The notes: generated by a model not told the origin, from the letters alone. DNA of 64,000 bases from Arthrinium phaeospermum (GCA_006503535.1 QYRS01000010.1:2542001-2606000), one strand, 5' to 3'; positions 1 to 12,066 are shown, counted from the stretch's first letter. A program made the numbers and translations.

Positions 1-1022
1 GCCCCAACCAGACATAAGACACTGTTGAACTTGGATCTTTCCCATTCGATATAGGATGCGTTCTCGAAGAGCCAATGGCAGGTTGCTGGAAGCCTGGCTG
101 AACGCAGCCTTTGCAAGGTGGATGGGGTGTCGTTGACCGGCACACTCAGGCGCTCTTTGATGCGCTCCACGTCCTGCATCGCAAAGTCCCGTGGCGTCTT
201 CGCTTTGAATGTGTGACGCACTTCGTTCAAGAGTTCAATCTGCTTCTCGTGGAGCTCGACCGATGTTGTCTGAAAATGCCGAATCTCCTTGACGGTATAA
301 TCCAACGATTTGAAAGAGTCGAGAACCCCCTGTGCGAAGGCGGCTTGCGTATCGTCGAGGACGCTTTGCTTCAGTGAAGCAATATGGCTGATCTTTTCGT
401 CAAAATCCGCACTCAGCAAGCCAACCAAGTTCTTGATGCCGTTGTTCACCCTTTTCAGCCTGCCGGCCTCCATGTGCCGTTTGACAGAGAATGCGAAATG
501 GAGAACGGCCGTGTAGGCATTCACGATATCCTTGAACAGCTTTTCCACGATCGGGGTCGACTTCCAGGTTGGGCTGGACCTCTCGTCGTACATTCGATCA
601 TAGTGAGGAATAAGAACCATGATCTCCGTGATGTCCGTCAGTCCTGACCCGAAAAGACCATAGAGCTTGAAGTCGCTCTCGATTGCTTTCAGGACCAATG
701 TAACACCGAACCAAGCCAATCCGACGCTCTCGGGGGCTCCTTCCATGGCATAGTTTCCAACGGAGATGAAGCTGCTGATGTTACTCAATATGTTATGGAT
801 CCAGACCTCCGGGATGCTGGTGTCTCCGGAGACACGGCGAGCGCCGTACTTCCTAGATGACTCTAGATCTAGCCTCTTGGCAGCGGCCCGGCTGTCCTCA
901 GGAGTACCTTGTTCGGACAGGAACTGGTCAAGTAGCTCTCTGTCCTTGGCGTCTGTGTACTTGATCTGCGCGTCATTCTTAAACACGGCCAAAGCATCCT
1001 GGTAAAGTGCTGAGGATGACAT
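1..1022 (-). CDS. NACHT-type NLR (STAND) protein, N-terminal part, runs off the window
   Basis: The minus strand is open from an ATG at 1022-1020 to the window edge, about 340 codons with no stop or intron needed. The protein starts MSSSALYQDALAVFKND and carries the helical segment typical of fungal STAND receptors, with 'APESVGLAWFGVTLVLKAI', 'GLTDITEIMVLIPHYDRMYDE' style blocks at roughly residues 90-145. Near the edge comes a 'LPATCHWLFENASYIEW' block followed by 'NSVLCLVG', which in this family directly precedes the NACHT P-loop (G-x-P-G-x-G-K). The P-loop, Walker B and any C-terminal repeats therefore lie outside the window. In fungi such proteins act as cytoplasmic nucleotide-dependent sensors in heterokaryon incompatibility or immunity-like responses. 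Family assignment comes from motif recognition; the effector type is not one I can name with certainty. Confidence 0.75.
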   Translation of the reverse strand, partial: MSSSALYQDALAVFKNDAQIKYTDAKDRELLDQFLSEQGTPEDSRAAAKRLDLESSRKYGARRVSGDTSIPEVWIHNILSNISSFISVGNYAMEGAPESVGLAWFGVTLVLKAIESDFKLYGLFGSGLTDITEIMVLIPHYDRMYDERSSPTWKSTPIVEKLFKDIVNAYTAVLHFAFSVKRHMEAGRLKRVNNGIKNLVGLLSADFDEKISHIASLKQSVLDDTQAAFAQGVLDSFKSLDYTVKEIRHFQTTSVELHEKQIELLNEVRHTFKAKTPRDFAMQDVERIKERLSVPVNDTPSTLQRLRSARLPATCHWLFENASYIEWERSKFNSVLCLVG

Positions 1023-1947
1023 GGTGAAATCGAGGCCCCATAGGCAATTCGTTCCAGGCAGTGTCTGACCAAGTATGCGACCAAGTAGGCGACCAAATCC
1101 TCGGGAAGGTTGGGTTACCTATAAGTATATTTTGTAGCCTTGGTGTGGTAGGTCAGGGACGTGGCAGACTCCCTCCCACTGCTGACATCCAACGTAAGAT
1201 GCAAGTTGCGGCTAAATTCGACATGGGCAAGATCGTCAAAGCATCTCTGGGGGTGAGCTTCATCAACAGCCCAATCAAACCGCTTGGCTGCGGCTTGGCA
1301 CATAGTGGTGGCTGCATCGAACATGACAGACTTTTGGGGCAATCCGTGTAGAAGGGACATGTTGCAGAATTGGCAATTCATTGCGTGAAGAAATGGAACG
1401 CACGGCTGAGATCGGTGAGTGCCGCCTGTCGCTTACGTTGCATCCCAGGACCTGCTGACAAATACCCAACTGCGACCATGGGAGTGAAATGCATTGGGCC
1501 ATTACTGCCACCGGACTGTGTACCTATCATGCAGTCATAACAACTGGATGGCCTGATTAACTGATGGGTGATGTGCTTTGTTGAAGAAGATGCTTTTTGG
1601 TGGTTGACCTGCAAGGGCTGGAAAAGAGATCGGGCCAGGCAAAAGGAGGGGCCGATCTGGACCAAACCCGGTGCCCGGTTTGCCCTGCCCCTACCAGGCA
1701 GAACCCCTGCCAGCATCCCCTGGCAAGGGGTCAGCTAGGTGCTAGGCCCGCCACCATTGAGTGCGCAAGCAAAGAACCAACTGCCAACCTTGACAGCCAT
1801 GATCGCGCCCATCCAGATCAACACACCAATTCAAGCACATATACGCCCAAATATTGATTAAAGTAGCATGATTGAAATGAAATGAATTAAATCAATTTGA
1901 AAAGATAGCCCATGTAACTACATCCCAAAACCCACATACCCCCTACT
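1023..1947. other. Intergenic, no supported gene
   Basis: This separates the 5' end of the NLR gene from the 3' end of the next minus-strand gene. Only short, mutually overlapping frames without recognisable motifs occur (for example 1115-1381 minus). It presumably holds the NLR promoter and 5' UTR. Nothing else seen. Confidence 0.5.
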
Positions 1948-3087
1948 CTAGCCCATATTATCGCAATACTTCGCATAAGCCCGCGACCCCCTCGACCCCC
2001 CGCGCCGCTCTCCCAAAAGAACCGAGTCCCGCGCCCGCCGCCGATCATTATCGATGCCGCGCAGGATCGAATCGAGGTCCGACGCCGGGGCTGGCGACGT
2101 CGTTCGCGACGGGGGAGTAGCACAGATGGGCGAGGAGGAGACGGGGGAGGACGGCATGGAGTGGCTCTGCCGCTTGTGTTGGCGGTAGCGCAGGTGCGGC
2201 GGTAGGGCGCTGAGGGGGGTTGGGGGTTCTGGTTGGTATGGGTAATGCTGGTGCTGATGCTGACGCTGATGTGGTTGATGTTGATGGTGATAATGGTTCG
2301 TCCGAGTGGAAGAAGGGGTGGTTGGCGTACTCGGTGGCGCGACCGACGAGTAGGGAGGCGGCGGCGTCACGCGACGGACTTCGGGGACTGTTACTGTGAC
2401 TGCCGGGATAGCCGTGGTGGTGCGCTTGCCGGTCACCAGGTCGGGTCTGCGATAGGTCATGCCCCGTCTATGGGGGCCATTTCCCGGGGTAGTAGATGTA
2501 GACGGGGTACTGCTCCCATCAGCCGGCGCCAGAAAGAGCTCAATTCCCGCATCGAGGCCACCTTGAATCGGCCCCAATGGACTCTTGACACCACCACCGC
2601 CAACCTGCAGACATACCGGCGCCGACGGTGAAGCAGCGACGGCAGCAACGCCCCCAGGAGTCCCCGGCGAAATCTTGGTAGTCGTCGTCGGACCCGGTGG
2701 TGTTATCGTCAACCTAGCAAGATCAACCCCTTTGGCACCACCCCTACCACTGCACCCCTCCAACTCGAACCGCACCCCCGAATCCCCTTCCCCCTTTCCA
2801 ACCCCAACCGTCGGCCTCACAGTCGGGACCCCCAGCGCCGACGACCCCTCCATCTCAAAAACAGGCACACTCCCCGCCTCGACCGCGACCGCCGCCGCCT
2901 TCAGGGCCTCCTTGCCCTGTTCCTCTCCCTCCGTCCCCTTGACGCTGCGCGGCTGCTGGCGCGCATCGCGAATCAGCCGGATGTGGTCCGGGATGTCGGC
3001 ATACTGGTAAGCATAGGGGTCCGAAAACAGCCAGGGCGCGCTGTGGCTGTGAGGGCTGCTGCCGATGTCCAAAGAGCTTCGCGACAT
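1948..3087 (-). CDS. Low-complexity hypothetical protein, 379 aa
   Basis: This is a single-exon frame. I chose the ATG at 3087 because its context is CCACCATGTCG, a strong fungal start; the longer open frame upstream looks like 5' UTR read-through. The N-terminus (about residues 1-45) looks ordered and polar, including 'DIPDHIRLIRDARQQ'. The middle is rich in Gly, Pro, Ser and Thr, and residues about 280-320 form a His/Gln tract (HHQHQPHQRQHQHQH). The C-terminus is basic with an 'RGIDNDRRRARDS' stretch. There is no signal peptide or membrane segment. I do not recognise a family; the composition suggests a largely disordered nuclear or cytoplasmic regulator, which is inference only. Confidence 0.65.
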   Translation of the reverse strand: MSRSSLDIGSSPHSHSAPWLFSDPYAYQYADIPDHIRLIRDARQQPRSVKGTEGEEQGKEALKAAAVAVEAGSVPVFEMEGSSALGVPTVRPTVGVGKGEGDSGVRFELEGCSGRGGAKGVDLARLTITPPGPTTTTKISPGTPGGVAAVAASPSAPVCLQVGGGGVKSPLGPIQGGLDAGIELFLAPADGSSTPSTSTTPGNGPHRRGMTYRRPDLVTGKRTTTAIPAVTVTVPEVRRVTPPPPYSSVAPPSTPTTPSSTRTNHYHHQHQPHQRQHQHQHYPYQPEPPTPLSALPPHLRYRQHKRQSHSMPSSPVSSSPICATPPSRTTSPAPASDLDSILRGIDNDRRRARDSVLLGERRGGSRGSRAYAKYCDNMG

Positions 3088-3906
3088 GGTGGAATGGAAT
3101 GAATGAATGGATGAATGGTACAAATGAGCGCGAAACGAACGACTTGGTTTAGTGATATTAGTGAATAAGAATATGCAATGTCGACCTAGCGACCTGAAGA
3201 AGGCAAAATGCGAAAGATGGTACACAACCACAGTAAGTTGCTGTAAAAAGACAAGAAGGGACACACCGATACAACAGAATCAGGAATGGGCCGGGTGGCA
3301 GGCGACATGTACGCGATGACTCTTATTGTCGTGCGCCTCTTTGTCAGCGCCTCTTGATGGGCCTTTCAATCGCTTGCCATCTAGCCTCTGGGTCTTCTTT
3401 ATTGGTAATTCTTTCAATGGAGGAACATTGACGCATTGTGGTCAGATCAGAAAAAAGGGCAAGCTGAGCATCAGCAAACAAACACGGGCAACAATGATGA
3501 CCACGTGGCGGCGGCCCAGCCACAATGCACGTGACATCATTTCAACACATCGCGACGCAAGGGGCACACAACACTTGACTAAAGTTCATTCATTGCTCGT
3601 AGGATCATGAGAGTCGTGGAATGCATCCCTATATACATCGAAACGAAAGGAGTATTCCTGGCTTAGAAACCGCATTCCCCCCTGATGATTATGACCTTGT
3701 TCGAGAACCAGAATGTTGCCAAGAATCCAAAGTATCGATCCGATTGGAGAAGAATACAGTTCGCAGCATGGGCTTCCTCCTCGATTGAACCATATGCTGT
3801 AGAAGCCTGCGAAATTAGCAGTGAGCTTGACACACAAGTTTTGAAAGCTCATATCAGACATCATGGAGGTGAAAGGGTTGGGGACATAGGAGTTGACATG
3901 TCCAGG
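3088..3906. other. Intergenic, no supported gene
   Basis: This lies between the 5' end of the low-complexity gene and the 3' end of the mannosyltransferase gene, both on the minus strand. The short frames present carry no recognisable motif. It presumably contains the promoter of the downstream gene. Confidence 0.5.
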
Positions 3907-6270
3907 TTAGGCCATCACGGCCACAATGATAATCATCAGGACGAAGTACAGCCATGCGTAGAGGCGAGTGGAGAACGCAGACTCGACTTGGTCGGTAGGA
4001 GAGCGCCCTTCTTTGACAGTTCGAAGAACAGGTTCGTCATGCTGGAGCGAGTCAGCCTTCAGGGCGTCAACAAGGTAGCCACCATACCCGTCGCCGCCAA
4101 GGGCCGTTTCCTTCTCGCGCGACCAGCCGCGTTTCTTGAGGAGCCACTTGCCCCCGAGCCAGAGCCGAATGCAGGTATCGAAGGGCTTCTTCTGCTTCGC
4201 GTTGTACGGGACAAGTCGGGAATTATCATGGTCAAGACCACCAATCGTGTGACCGCAGTAGAGGCTGGGGGCTTCACGCTCCTTCTCGAAATGCTTTCGG
4301 TAGCCGTCTAGCTCTTTGCGGCGGCGGCGGAGGCTGGCATTGAGCTCTGCAGCTCGGATCTTCTTGGGATCTTGCTCAGGGCCATACGTCAGCTTCTCAA
4401 CGGGAGTTGAACAGTCGGGACAAGGAGCATGAGGGTAGCCAATGTCGTGAAAGTACCAAACTCGACGTTTCGGAAGAAACATATTAACGCTGAGGGTATG
4501 AACGGGGGCATCGCCGAAGCGCTCGTAGTAGAAGCCACCCAAATGATCAAGATGTTCGAAATAGGCCTGGTGCTCGGGGCCACGGAAGTACATCAAGGAA
4601 CCAATCTCAAAGTTGGAGTAGAACTGACAGTTGTTGTATTCCTCCGCTTCCGTCATGATCTCGCGGCCCGCAGGGGTTGAAGCTGAGCGTACGATGTCTC
4701 GCGAGTCTCGTGGTGTATGAAGAGCCCAGCTCATGTCAGCTTCGGGATGCACCATATTCGGGTGCGAAAGCTGAAAGGCCTTGGTGCTATCCCACAGCGA
4801 AGGAAAAGAGCGGGCATCGCCGAGAAGGGCTAGGTTGAAACCATAGGCCATGTTGTTATCGCGCATGAATCGGAAGACGTCGTACTTGATGTCACATGTG
4901 TATTGCACCTGTTGAGAGACTTGGTCAGCTATTGTCATCTTTCAATGGTTCTGGGGTACCTAGGGAACGAGACCGAGTTCATGAACGGGGCATTCGGATC
5001 TTGTATGCAGGCTTGGACCTAGACGCGGTGAACCCAAAAGACAACACAACAAGTCAAAGTGATCGAGGCAAAAAGAGTACAGCGAATCGGCGACAACCAG
5101 GTGTTTCTCATCGCCGACAGCATACTTGGGCCGCATCGCCGACAACAGGGGCATGTATAACATCATGTCTCGGAAGGACAAAGCAGAAACATGGTGCATC
5201 TCGGGGGGAAAGCAAGGATAAATCCATGTATGACAAGGTCGAAGAGAAGTGAGAGAACTTACACCAGGTTCGATACGCCAGTACCATTCGTAGTCCTGGA
5301 GACGACTTTCCAAGGCGAAAAGACCGGCATTCCATCGCGACTTGTGGTGATGGCTTTCCAACCAAGTCTTCTCATCACCTACTCCTTCCAGGAACTGGCG
5401 AGCATTGGAGAACTTGGCATCATCGATCCAATGAGGGACGGCCCAGTGCTTTTCGGGAATTCGCTCGAAGAAGCAGCGAGACGAGGAGACATTAAGGACT
5501 GCAGCCTTAAACTCCTTTGTAAAGTCTTCGTTACTGAAGAACACCCAATCGTAGCGGTGTAGCTTCTTCGAGTTGAAGTGAGCCTCCACCTGGGAAACTG
5601 TGTGTACCACAGCACCAATATCCGAATTGTTGACTAGTGAGATGAGAGCACCCTTGGGTCGGGACGCGTGGAAAGTCATCAGCTGTCTGGTCGGTAAACG
5701 GGTTGGATCTATGTGACTGTATTCGTGAAGCCAGGTCAAAGGATCGAGGCGCTTGTTCTTGTAATGGTAGCCATCGACGAGCTCAGGGGTTGGGTGCAAG
5801 AACAGAGTAGGGTCGTCGTCGAGGTTCATAACAGGAGATGATGTGCCGGGTAGTAAAGGGTCGTCTCGAATACAGAACGACAGCACGAGGACCATGAGAA
5901 GCAAGCCAACAATGGTAACAAGGCCTTTGCTGCGCAGTACGAAGGGACTGCTGACAGTTATGCACCATTAATAAGGGACCGACGGTGAGAATCTGCGAGG
6001 AGAGGACGTACCGAGAAGGACTGAGGGTTCCTTGGACATTAGGGGCCGACGAGGTGCCGGTGAGGACGACACCTGAGCCAGTCAGTATCACAAAGAACCT
6101 ATTCCACAGGATCTCGAAATATCTGCGTCAGGCTTTTGTCGGTCGGGAAACAACTTACCAGTAGCTTTTTCGTTGTAGGTCTTCGCGCCCAGCAGTAGGA
6201 ACTCGTTGTTGTTAAGAAGCGAGCCCTGGGAGGGGCTCCGAGGAATGTGGCCGTCGTTGGAGCGCGGCAT
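3907..6270 (-). CDS. GT15 family alpha-1,2-mannosyltransferase (KRE2/MNT1/KTR-like), 4 exons, about 620 aa
   Basis: Exons on the minus strand are 6270-6159, 6072-6012, 5950-5263 and 4908-3907. All junctions use GT..AG and keep frame, giving 'RIEPG|VQYTCDIKYD' across the last intron (354 bp). The start is the ATG at 6270 (context GACCATGCC). This is a type II Golgi topology: a cytoplasmic tail of about 66 residues, a signal anchor at about 67-83, a stem, then the GT15 catalytic domain. Hallmarks are 'YDWVFFSNEDFTKEF', 'WYWRIEPG', 'YNNCQFYSNFEIGS' (the Glu matches the proposed catalytic Glu of Kre2) and 'GGFYYERFGDAPVH'. The family transfers mannose from GDP-mannose to O- and N-glycans of secretory proteins. 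The C-terminus is unusual: it extends beyond the GT15 core and ends in a hydrophobic segment 'AWLYFVLMIIIVAVMA'. The exact KTR subfamily is not decided. Confidence 0.9.
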
Positions 6271-7923
6271 GGTCACGATACTGGGTGTGCTGCTGCTGGT
6301 CGGTCGCAGTCTCGCAGTTTCGCAGTTTCGCAGTTTGAAATGCTGTGGCCTGGGGGGAGGGATCTACGTGACGAGAGGGTGTCGATCCAAGAATGGACCA
6401 AAATCGATCGAGGCTGCCTTGTTGAATGAAGTAGGGACGCAGGAAACAAGTGGTTCACAAAGGTTTGAAACGAATAAAACAGAGAATTTCAAGAGAAAAA
6501 TTCTCCGACGTGGCGAAAGGAAGGGTTGCAGCGATATTGCTGGAAATGAATGTTTCTGATGTTGTTGCTGCTGTCTTGCGCGCAACTCGATGCTGGGACG
6601 ATAGTGATTGTGTGTGCACTACCAACAGCCCTCGAGTCTGGCTGGTGAAGGAAAGTGAAGTAGTTGGGAAAGTGAAAAATGAGTGACAAACAAGTTGGTC
6701 TGGGAGAAAGGTCTGGGAAAGACAAATCAGGAGCAGGATCAACGAGTGACTGGGTAATAAATGTTGCGCGGATGAAGATGAGAGCCCAACGACGACGTCG
6801 ACGATCCAGGGGGGCGGCGACGACGATTGGGCCAGGAGGACAAGGAGATGAGTGCCTGGAGGAGTTTGGTTTGAAGGGGAAGTTTGGGGAAGGCTGACTT
6901 CCACAAACAAGAGGCTGTTGATGGATGACTCTGGGTGAATATTTGGTTCTTTCCATCAACCAATGGCAGGTGCGACGAAGGTGGCGGGGGTATGGTATGC
7001 AGGATGGAAACAAGCTACTTCCACGTGCTCTGCCATGTGAGGACTAGGAGTTGAGAAAGGTGAAGGAAGGCACGCTGGAGCTTCCCCAGGCGCTAAGCTC
7101 CAGGGCGGGATCAATGCCAACAATCGGGGGCAGGCACGAGTTTCGGGAGGCTTCAGTTGGTGCTCAGCAGGTATACAGGCGGGCAGCAGCGATAGATGGC
7201 GGGCCACAGCAATGACAGCGCCTATCTGGCAGCTGGGTCCCATCCACCAAGTAGAACTGAGGACAATCGGTCTGCACTGCTCTCCAGGAGCACCTAGTCA
7301 CAGTGGCCATGTAGAGGAAGGCAATGGCAAGACCAGTAAACAGCGTCAATGATGAACTCCATAGCTGGAAGCCATCTTCAACAAGCAGACGCCTCAACAC
7401 CGACTTCCCATCATGCCCATCAGCAATGAATGCCTCGACGCCGAATTCCCTGTCAAGCCCATCTCGCCGCAAATTACCCCGTCGCGGATGTCGAGTAAGG
7501 CGATAGCAAGATCAGTAAACACCGTCCATGAAGAAGTCCACAGCCCGAACTCCTCACCAGCAACCAGACGCCTCAACACCGACGCCCCATCACCGCGTCG
7601 CAGATACCGAGAAGACCGATCATTCATGTTGTTCCCACGGTGGTATTATCGACACAGCCTGCCTGTCTGTCTGTCTGTACAGAGTACAAACGTAGTTCTA
7701 CATACAAGTAATAGGCAAAAAGGAAGCAAGCACTACTCAGGTATCATTGTTCCGTTTTCCCCTACCCTAAACGATCGAAATTCAACGCCTTGCGAATTCT
7801 ACATGTGGCCGCGATGCCCTCATTGGCGGCGGCGGTGGTGCTATACATGAAGCATAGGTCCTACTGTAGTGAAGCTTGTGTCCTGTCCTCGCTACAACGG
7901 CGACATGGGCACGATGTTATTGC
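6271..7923. other. Intergenic region with promoter of the mannosyltransferase gene
   Basis: This lies between the 3' end of HIR1 and the start of the mannosyltransferase gene. Overlapping short frames on both strands around 6450-7010 have no family motif and look like noise. It contains a diverged tandem duplication near 7.3-7.6 kb, listed separately, and a short (CTGT)n run near 7665. Confidence 0.5.
7316..7624. repeat. Diverged two-copy tandem duplication, 179-bp period
   Basis: The stretch beginning at 7324 (atggcaagaccagtaaac) recurs at 7503 (atagcaagatcagtaaac). The string cagacgcctcaacaccgac is found at 7386 and again at 7565. Both pairs give the same 179-bp offset without gaps. Identity over about 95 bp is roughly three quarters by eye. 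On the minus strand both copies encode a similar peptide (SVLRRL, then LWxSS, then FTxLAIAxL) but in different frames, because 179 is not a multiple of three. It may be a decayed coding duplication or a chance coding look-alike. Confidence 0.6.
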
Positions 7924-10900
7924 TCATGTCTCCACGATCATCGTATCGCTACTCTCTTCTTCTTCCTCCTCCGTTAAATCGAGCACGCGCGCATATTGTA
8001 CAGTGAGTCGCTGGAGTTCCCTGAATTTGCCTGTGTGAAACTTGGTTAGCCGTGATCGTGATGAAATGGAAGAAATGGATTGACAAGAAATGAAAGGGGA
8101 GGGATGAGAAGAAAATGGAATGGAAGAGTTGAGAAACAGGCGTGAAACTTACCAAGGATCATGACAACTCCCTTCAAGAGTTCTTTGCGGTCCCATCCAC
8201 AGATCTCGTCTCCCGTGCTGAACCAGCCCTTGGCCTCATCTTCCTGGTCCGTCTTGTCCTGCAGAATGCCGCCAAGCAGGCTGTTCATCAGCTCCTCGAC
8301 CTTGCTCCTCAGGCCCTCTGCGCCTATGCGCTTGGCGTACATGAACAGGTACAGCCGGAACTCGTCCTTGGATCCCAATGTCAGGGCGCCCGCGATGCGA
8401 TTTTCCAGGTGAGCGATGCTGACGCTCGACTCGAAGTTCTCGAAGCCGTCCTTGGACAGTAACAGCTTTACTATGCGCTGCAATGTGTAGGCGCGGCCCT
8501 TGAGCAAGAACTCGTTGGTGGTGTGGCGCTCGAGGAAAGGGATGATGCCGGCCGAAACGCTGGCTTCCTCCTCCTTGGAGGCCTTGGACGCCGTCGGGCC
8601 AACAGCTGTCGACTGAAGAGAGCCGATGGACGAGTCGTTACTGTTCCAATACTGGCTGCCCACGGCCCACCATGACTCAGAGAGACGCTGCCAAGTGTAC
8701 ATGTTGGGGTTATAATAGTATCCGTCACCATTTGTCAGGGTGACAATGATGTGGCCATTTGCGTTGAGATGGGCAGACGTCACGCCAGGAGCTGACATGG
8801 CTGCATGGGGCTGAAGAGAATGGATGGCGATCTCCAGTAGGGGCGCAAGAGAAACAGGCGTGTGGGGCGAGGATTGGCTATTAATGTTCCAAACATAGCA
8901 CATGCCAACCGCTGTGATGCAGAGCAGCCACCACCCTCGACATTCCAGTATGACGGGTTGCGACTCCAGCACCATGACATTGATCAGTCGTCGGCCAGCT
9001 GGTGTCCATGTATAGACACTACCATCTTCGCAAGCAGCTGCCCAGAAGTTCTTGTTGCCAGTGACGAGTACGATGGCTCGGGGGAGGAAATCTTGCCAGA
9101 GGACGGCGCCGCGCTTAGAGGCGGTGACGTGTGACGGATCTCGTATAGAAACCGGGTTCTTCGCTTCCAGAATCACATTCTCAGGTGTTTTGGATGCATC
9201 CTCCAAGCTCGTATCGCCTAGCAACACTCCACGTTCAAGTGGTCGAACAATGTGCGACCTTACCTTGGGTACGGCAAGTCGGACTTGAGATATAGCAATG
9301 GATGGGTTGAGGATCGCTGGCCGAAGGTATTCCGGAGTGGGAACGAGGCCGTGTTTCGGGGGCTCCAGTGTGGCGGGTTCCAGCCCCTCGACACCATTTC
9401 GCACGATAGGCCTGGGTCCGGTAGCTGCCCGTTTGGGTGGGTGATCGTCTTCTTCCTCGTCGAGGGGGATTGCTTTGCGTTTGTTGCCCAACAACATGGC
9501 AGCCAAGCCACCCTCTGGCAGACCGTCAAATGGCTTCGACAAGTCGAGGACTGTTTGGGGCATATCGTTCTGGGCCGTTTTGGCGGTGCTTGAGCCTACC
9601 AGCTGGGTTTGCGGGAGAGAGGACTGGCCAGTGCCGGATGAGGATATCAACATGGGCGCGACCCTCTTCTTGCCATCTTTGGTGACTGTAACACGAGATT
9701 TCAGCTCGTTGACTCGTTGTACTTGCTTGTCGGGGTTCTCGCCAGCTTCTGCAGTCTTCTCCTTGTCCGTCTCTTTGGCGGCTTCGGATTCTAACTGCGC
9801 GTTGGGGGTAGCCACGTTATTGGGCGTGGCCGTGCCCGTCTTGACGCCATTGGTTGCGGGTGTATCCGTGTCTTTCGACAGAGGGTGGAAGTCGCCCATA
9901 AGAGCTCCCATTCGAGACTCTGCGCCTTTTCGTTCGCCCTCCTTGCTGTGATGCTCGAGCCTATAACCGTCCACATCCTCGGCAATACCCATGGCCTTCC
10001 TCGAGGCGCCATACTTGGATAACGCCTTGTCCGTCTCTTCCAAGTTCGCAACCCATCCGAGCTCGCCCGTCTCGAACCTGACTGTAATGATGCTACCATC
10101 CAGACTGGCCGCGAACAGGGTCTGGCCATCCGGTGTCCATGCGAGGTCGGATATAGATTTGGCTGCGAGGTCCTGCAGGATGACGACAGGTCTCGAGGTG
10201 TTGGTGTTCCAGATGCTCAAGGTCTTATCTTGGCCAGCAGATGCTATCACTGTCACCAGGGAGCCGCCCGAGCTACCGTTGGTTACGCCATTTTCAGCTG
10301 GCTTCTTGGTGTGGAAGAGGCGCGGAGAGAACATGCAGACTTCGGTCGGGCCCTCGTGGCCAATCAGGTTGATTTCGCTATCCCACCTCGATCGCTCAAT
10401 GATGGCCACGGAGCTGACTGGCCCGTTGACTGCGTTCGCGGCAGCAATGTGGTTACCATCCGGAGACCAGGAGCATCTCCTGAAGTAGGTCGTCAGAGGC
10501 GAGGATTTGAAGGGGGTGTTGATGGTGGTCTCGAGCTGGAAGTTGTTGACCATGTCGTGTTGCGTCGCATTCGGCGCCGGCGACGTAAAGCGGAAGATCT
10601 TGATCGTTCGGTCGTCGCTGGCCGTGGCAAAGAACTTGTTGGCCGGATCGAAGGTAATGCCCTTGACGTGGCTCTGGTGTACCGACAGGACCTTCAGTTT
10701 CTCGAACGTGTGCCCTGACCAAATCACAATCTTGGAGTCAAGACCGACGGACACCAAGATGGATCCATCGTAGGACCAGCCCAAGTCCTGCACGTCATTG
10801 TCGTGGCCGATCAGTCGCCGAGATGTTTTCCAGTTCTCGACAGGGGGAGGTTCGTTGTTGCTGCCGAAAGTGGCTATCGTGGGCGGGCCGCTTTCAAGCT

Positions 10901-11331
10901 GGTAGATGCAGATAATCTTGTCGTCGGCGCCGGATGCTAGGAGGCGGCTGTTGGGCGAGAAGCGCACGGAGTGGATAGTGCCGAGATGGTGGCTCATGTG
11001 GCAGAGCTGCCTCGGTTTCGTGTAGGATCTGTCATCGCTATTGTAGATGGCTTCAGTCGACCAGACTCGGACATTTCCATCTGCACAGGGGGTTTCTTCA
11101 TATCAGTTTTCGATCCGTTGCAAAAGAAAGGGAGGGGTTTTTGGACGAACCTCCGCCGGCTGTGGCCAGCCTCTTGCCGTCGGGCGACACATGACAGCTG
11201 TAGACCTCGAAATCTTTATTCTCGCCTGGAGCGCAAAGGTTAGAGACGCATAGTTCAGGGCGCAAAGGCCGGTCGGTCGGTCAATTGGGTTTACCTTGGT
11301 GGCTCAGCCATGATGGCTTGATGATGTGCAT
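7924..11331 (-). CDS. HIR1: HIR1/HIRA histone chaperone subunit, 4 exons, about 1048 aa
   Basis: Exons on the minus strand are 11331-11295, 11225-11151, 11080-8153 and 8030-7924, all with canonical splice sites. The N-terminus reads MHIIKPSWLSHQGENKDFEV, the classic HIR1/HIRA start. The first 400 or so residues form a WD40 propeller (for example 'LASGADDKIICIYQLE', 'ASAGQDKTLSIWNTN', 'GQTLFAASLDGSIITV'). A linker of about 150 residues rich in Ala, Thr, Glu and Lys follows, then a B-domain-like 'RVTVTKDGKKRVAPMLIS' near residue 500, which in homologues binds ASF1. After that comes the Hira domain with 'KNFWAAACEDGSVYTWTPAGRR'. The HIR complex performs replication-independent H3-H4 deposition and represses histone genes in the nucleus. 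The last exon encodes an acidic tail ending 'EEEEEESSDTMIVET'. Length is normal for filamentous fungi. Confidence 0.95.
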
Positions 11332-12066
11332 CGTGAGTCGTTGACGCGATGCGACTGTCGCATGTCTGCTGTGACCGAGATGCGTAGTTGATGGGGATGA
11401 GGTGGTGAAGCTATCATGGAAGGCAGGCACAGCTTCCTACCTCTTAGGTGCGTGCGCCAAACCAATCAATCAATTAGCGGCTTGGGAAATGCGCGACGCG
11501 ACGGATACGTCCTCCAAAGCCGTAAGCTTTAGTGGGCCAGGCGCCTGGGGCAGTCAGCGATGCGGGCGCTGGAACCGGCACGGATCAATGTTGGCCCCTG
11601 TCGGCTTGCTTGGGCGGTGCCGAGACAGAGCGTTCAGTGCCCGGGCAGGCTCTCGTCAATTGAATGTTGTAAAGATGTACCTAATGAAGCACCAAGACAC
11701 CATCGGGGTTTCGAAACAGCTCAGCGACCCATTTGAGACTTAATATAGTCGTTTTCTTCTTGTGGGTCTCGCCCAGTTGATAACGTTCTGGAGTTATCTG
11801 GATGATGAGAGTCTTCAACTCAAAGCTGAAAATCGCAGGTACAGCACTGCACTGAGACTTGCTGCAGAATATATGTCACTACGGCCACATGCACACCCAC
11901 GACTGTGTTTGGGACGATATCTTTCTTACTTTTAGGTTCACTTTTGGAAACTCCATCCAGATGATAGTCTTTGCTGCTGCACTTATGAACATTGGAAGCG
12001 GTACTGTAAGTGTCAGCGAAAAGGTCAATCATATGTGGCAATCCCGTCTCACTGCGCCCAAATAAT
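11332..12066. other. Intergenic, HIR1 promoter region
   Basis: About 735 bp upstream of HIR1 and downstream of the next minus-strand gene. No coding frame with recognisable motifs was seen. It presumably holds the HIR1 promoter and the 3' UTR of the neighbour. Confidence 0.5.

Noticed and set aside
3685..4311. 208-codon plus-strand frame
   Set aside because: Antisense to the last exon of the mannosyltransferase.
7316..7624. CRISPR-like array
   Set aside because: Only two diverged copies, eukaryotic context, no short exact repeats with spacers.
8046..8152. Read-through C-terminus of HIR1 in the long open frame
   Set aside because: A canonical intron (8031-8152) leads to a better last exon encoding an acidic tail; the read-through is intronic sequence.
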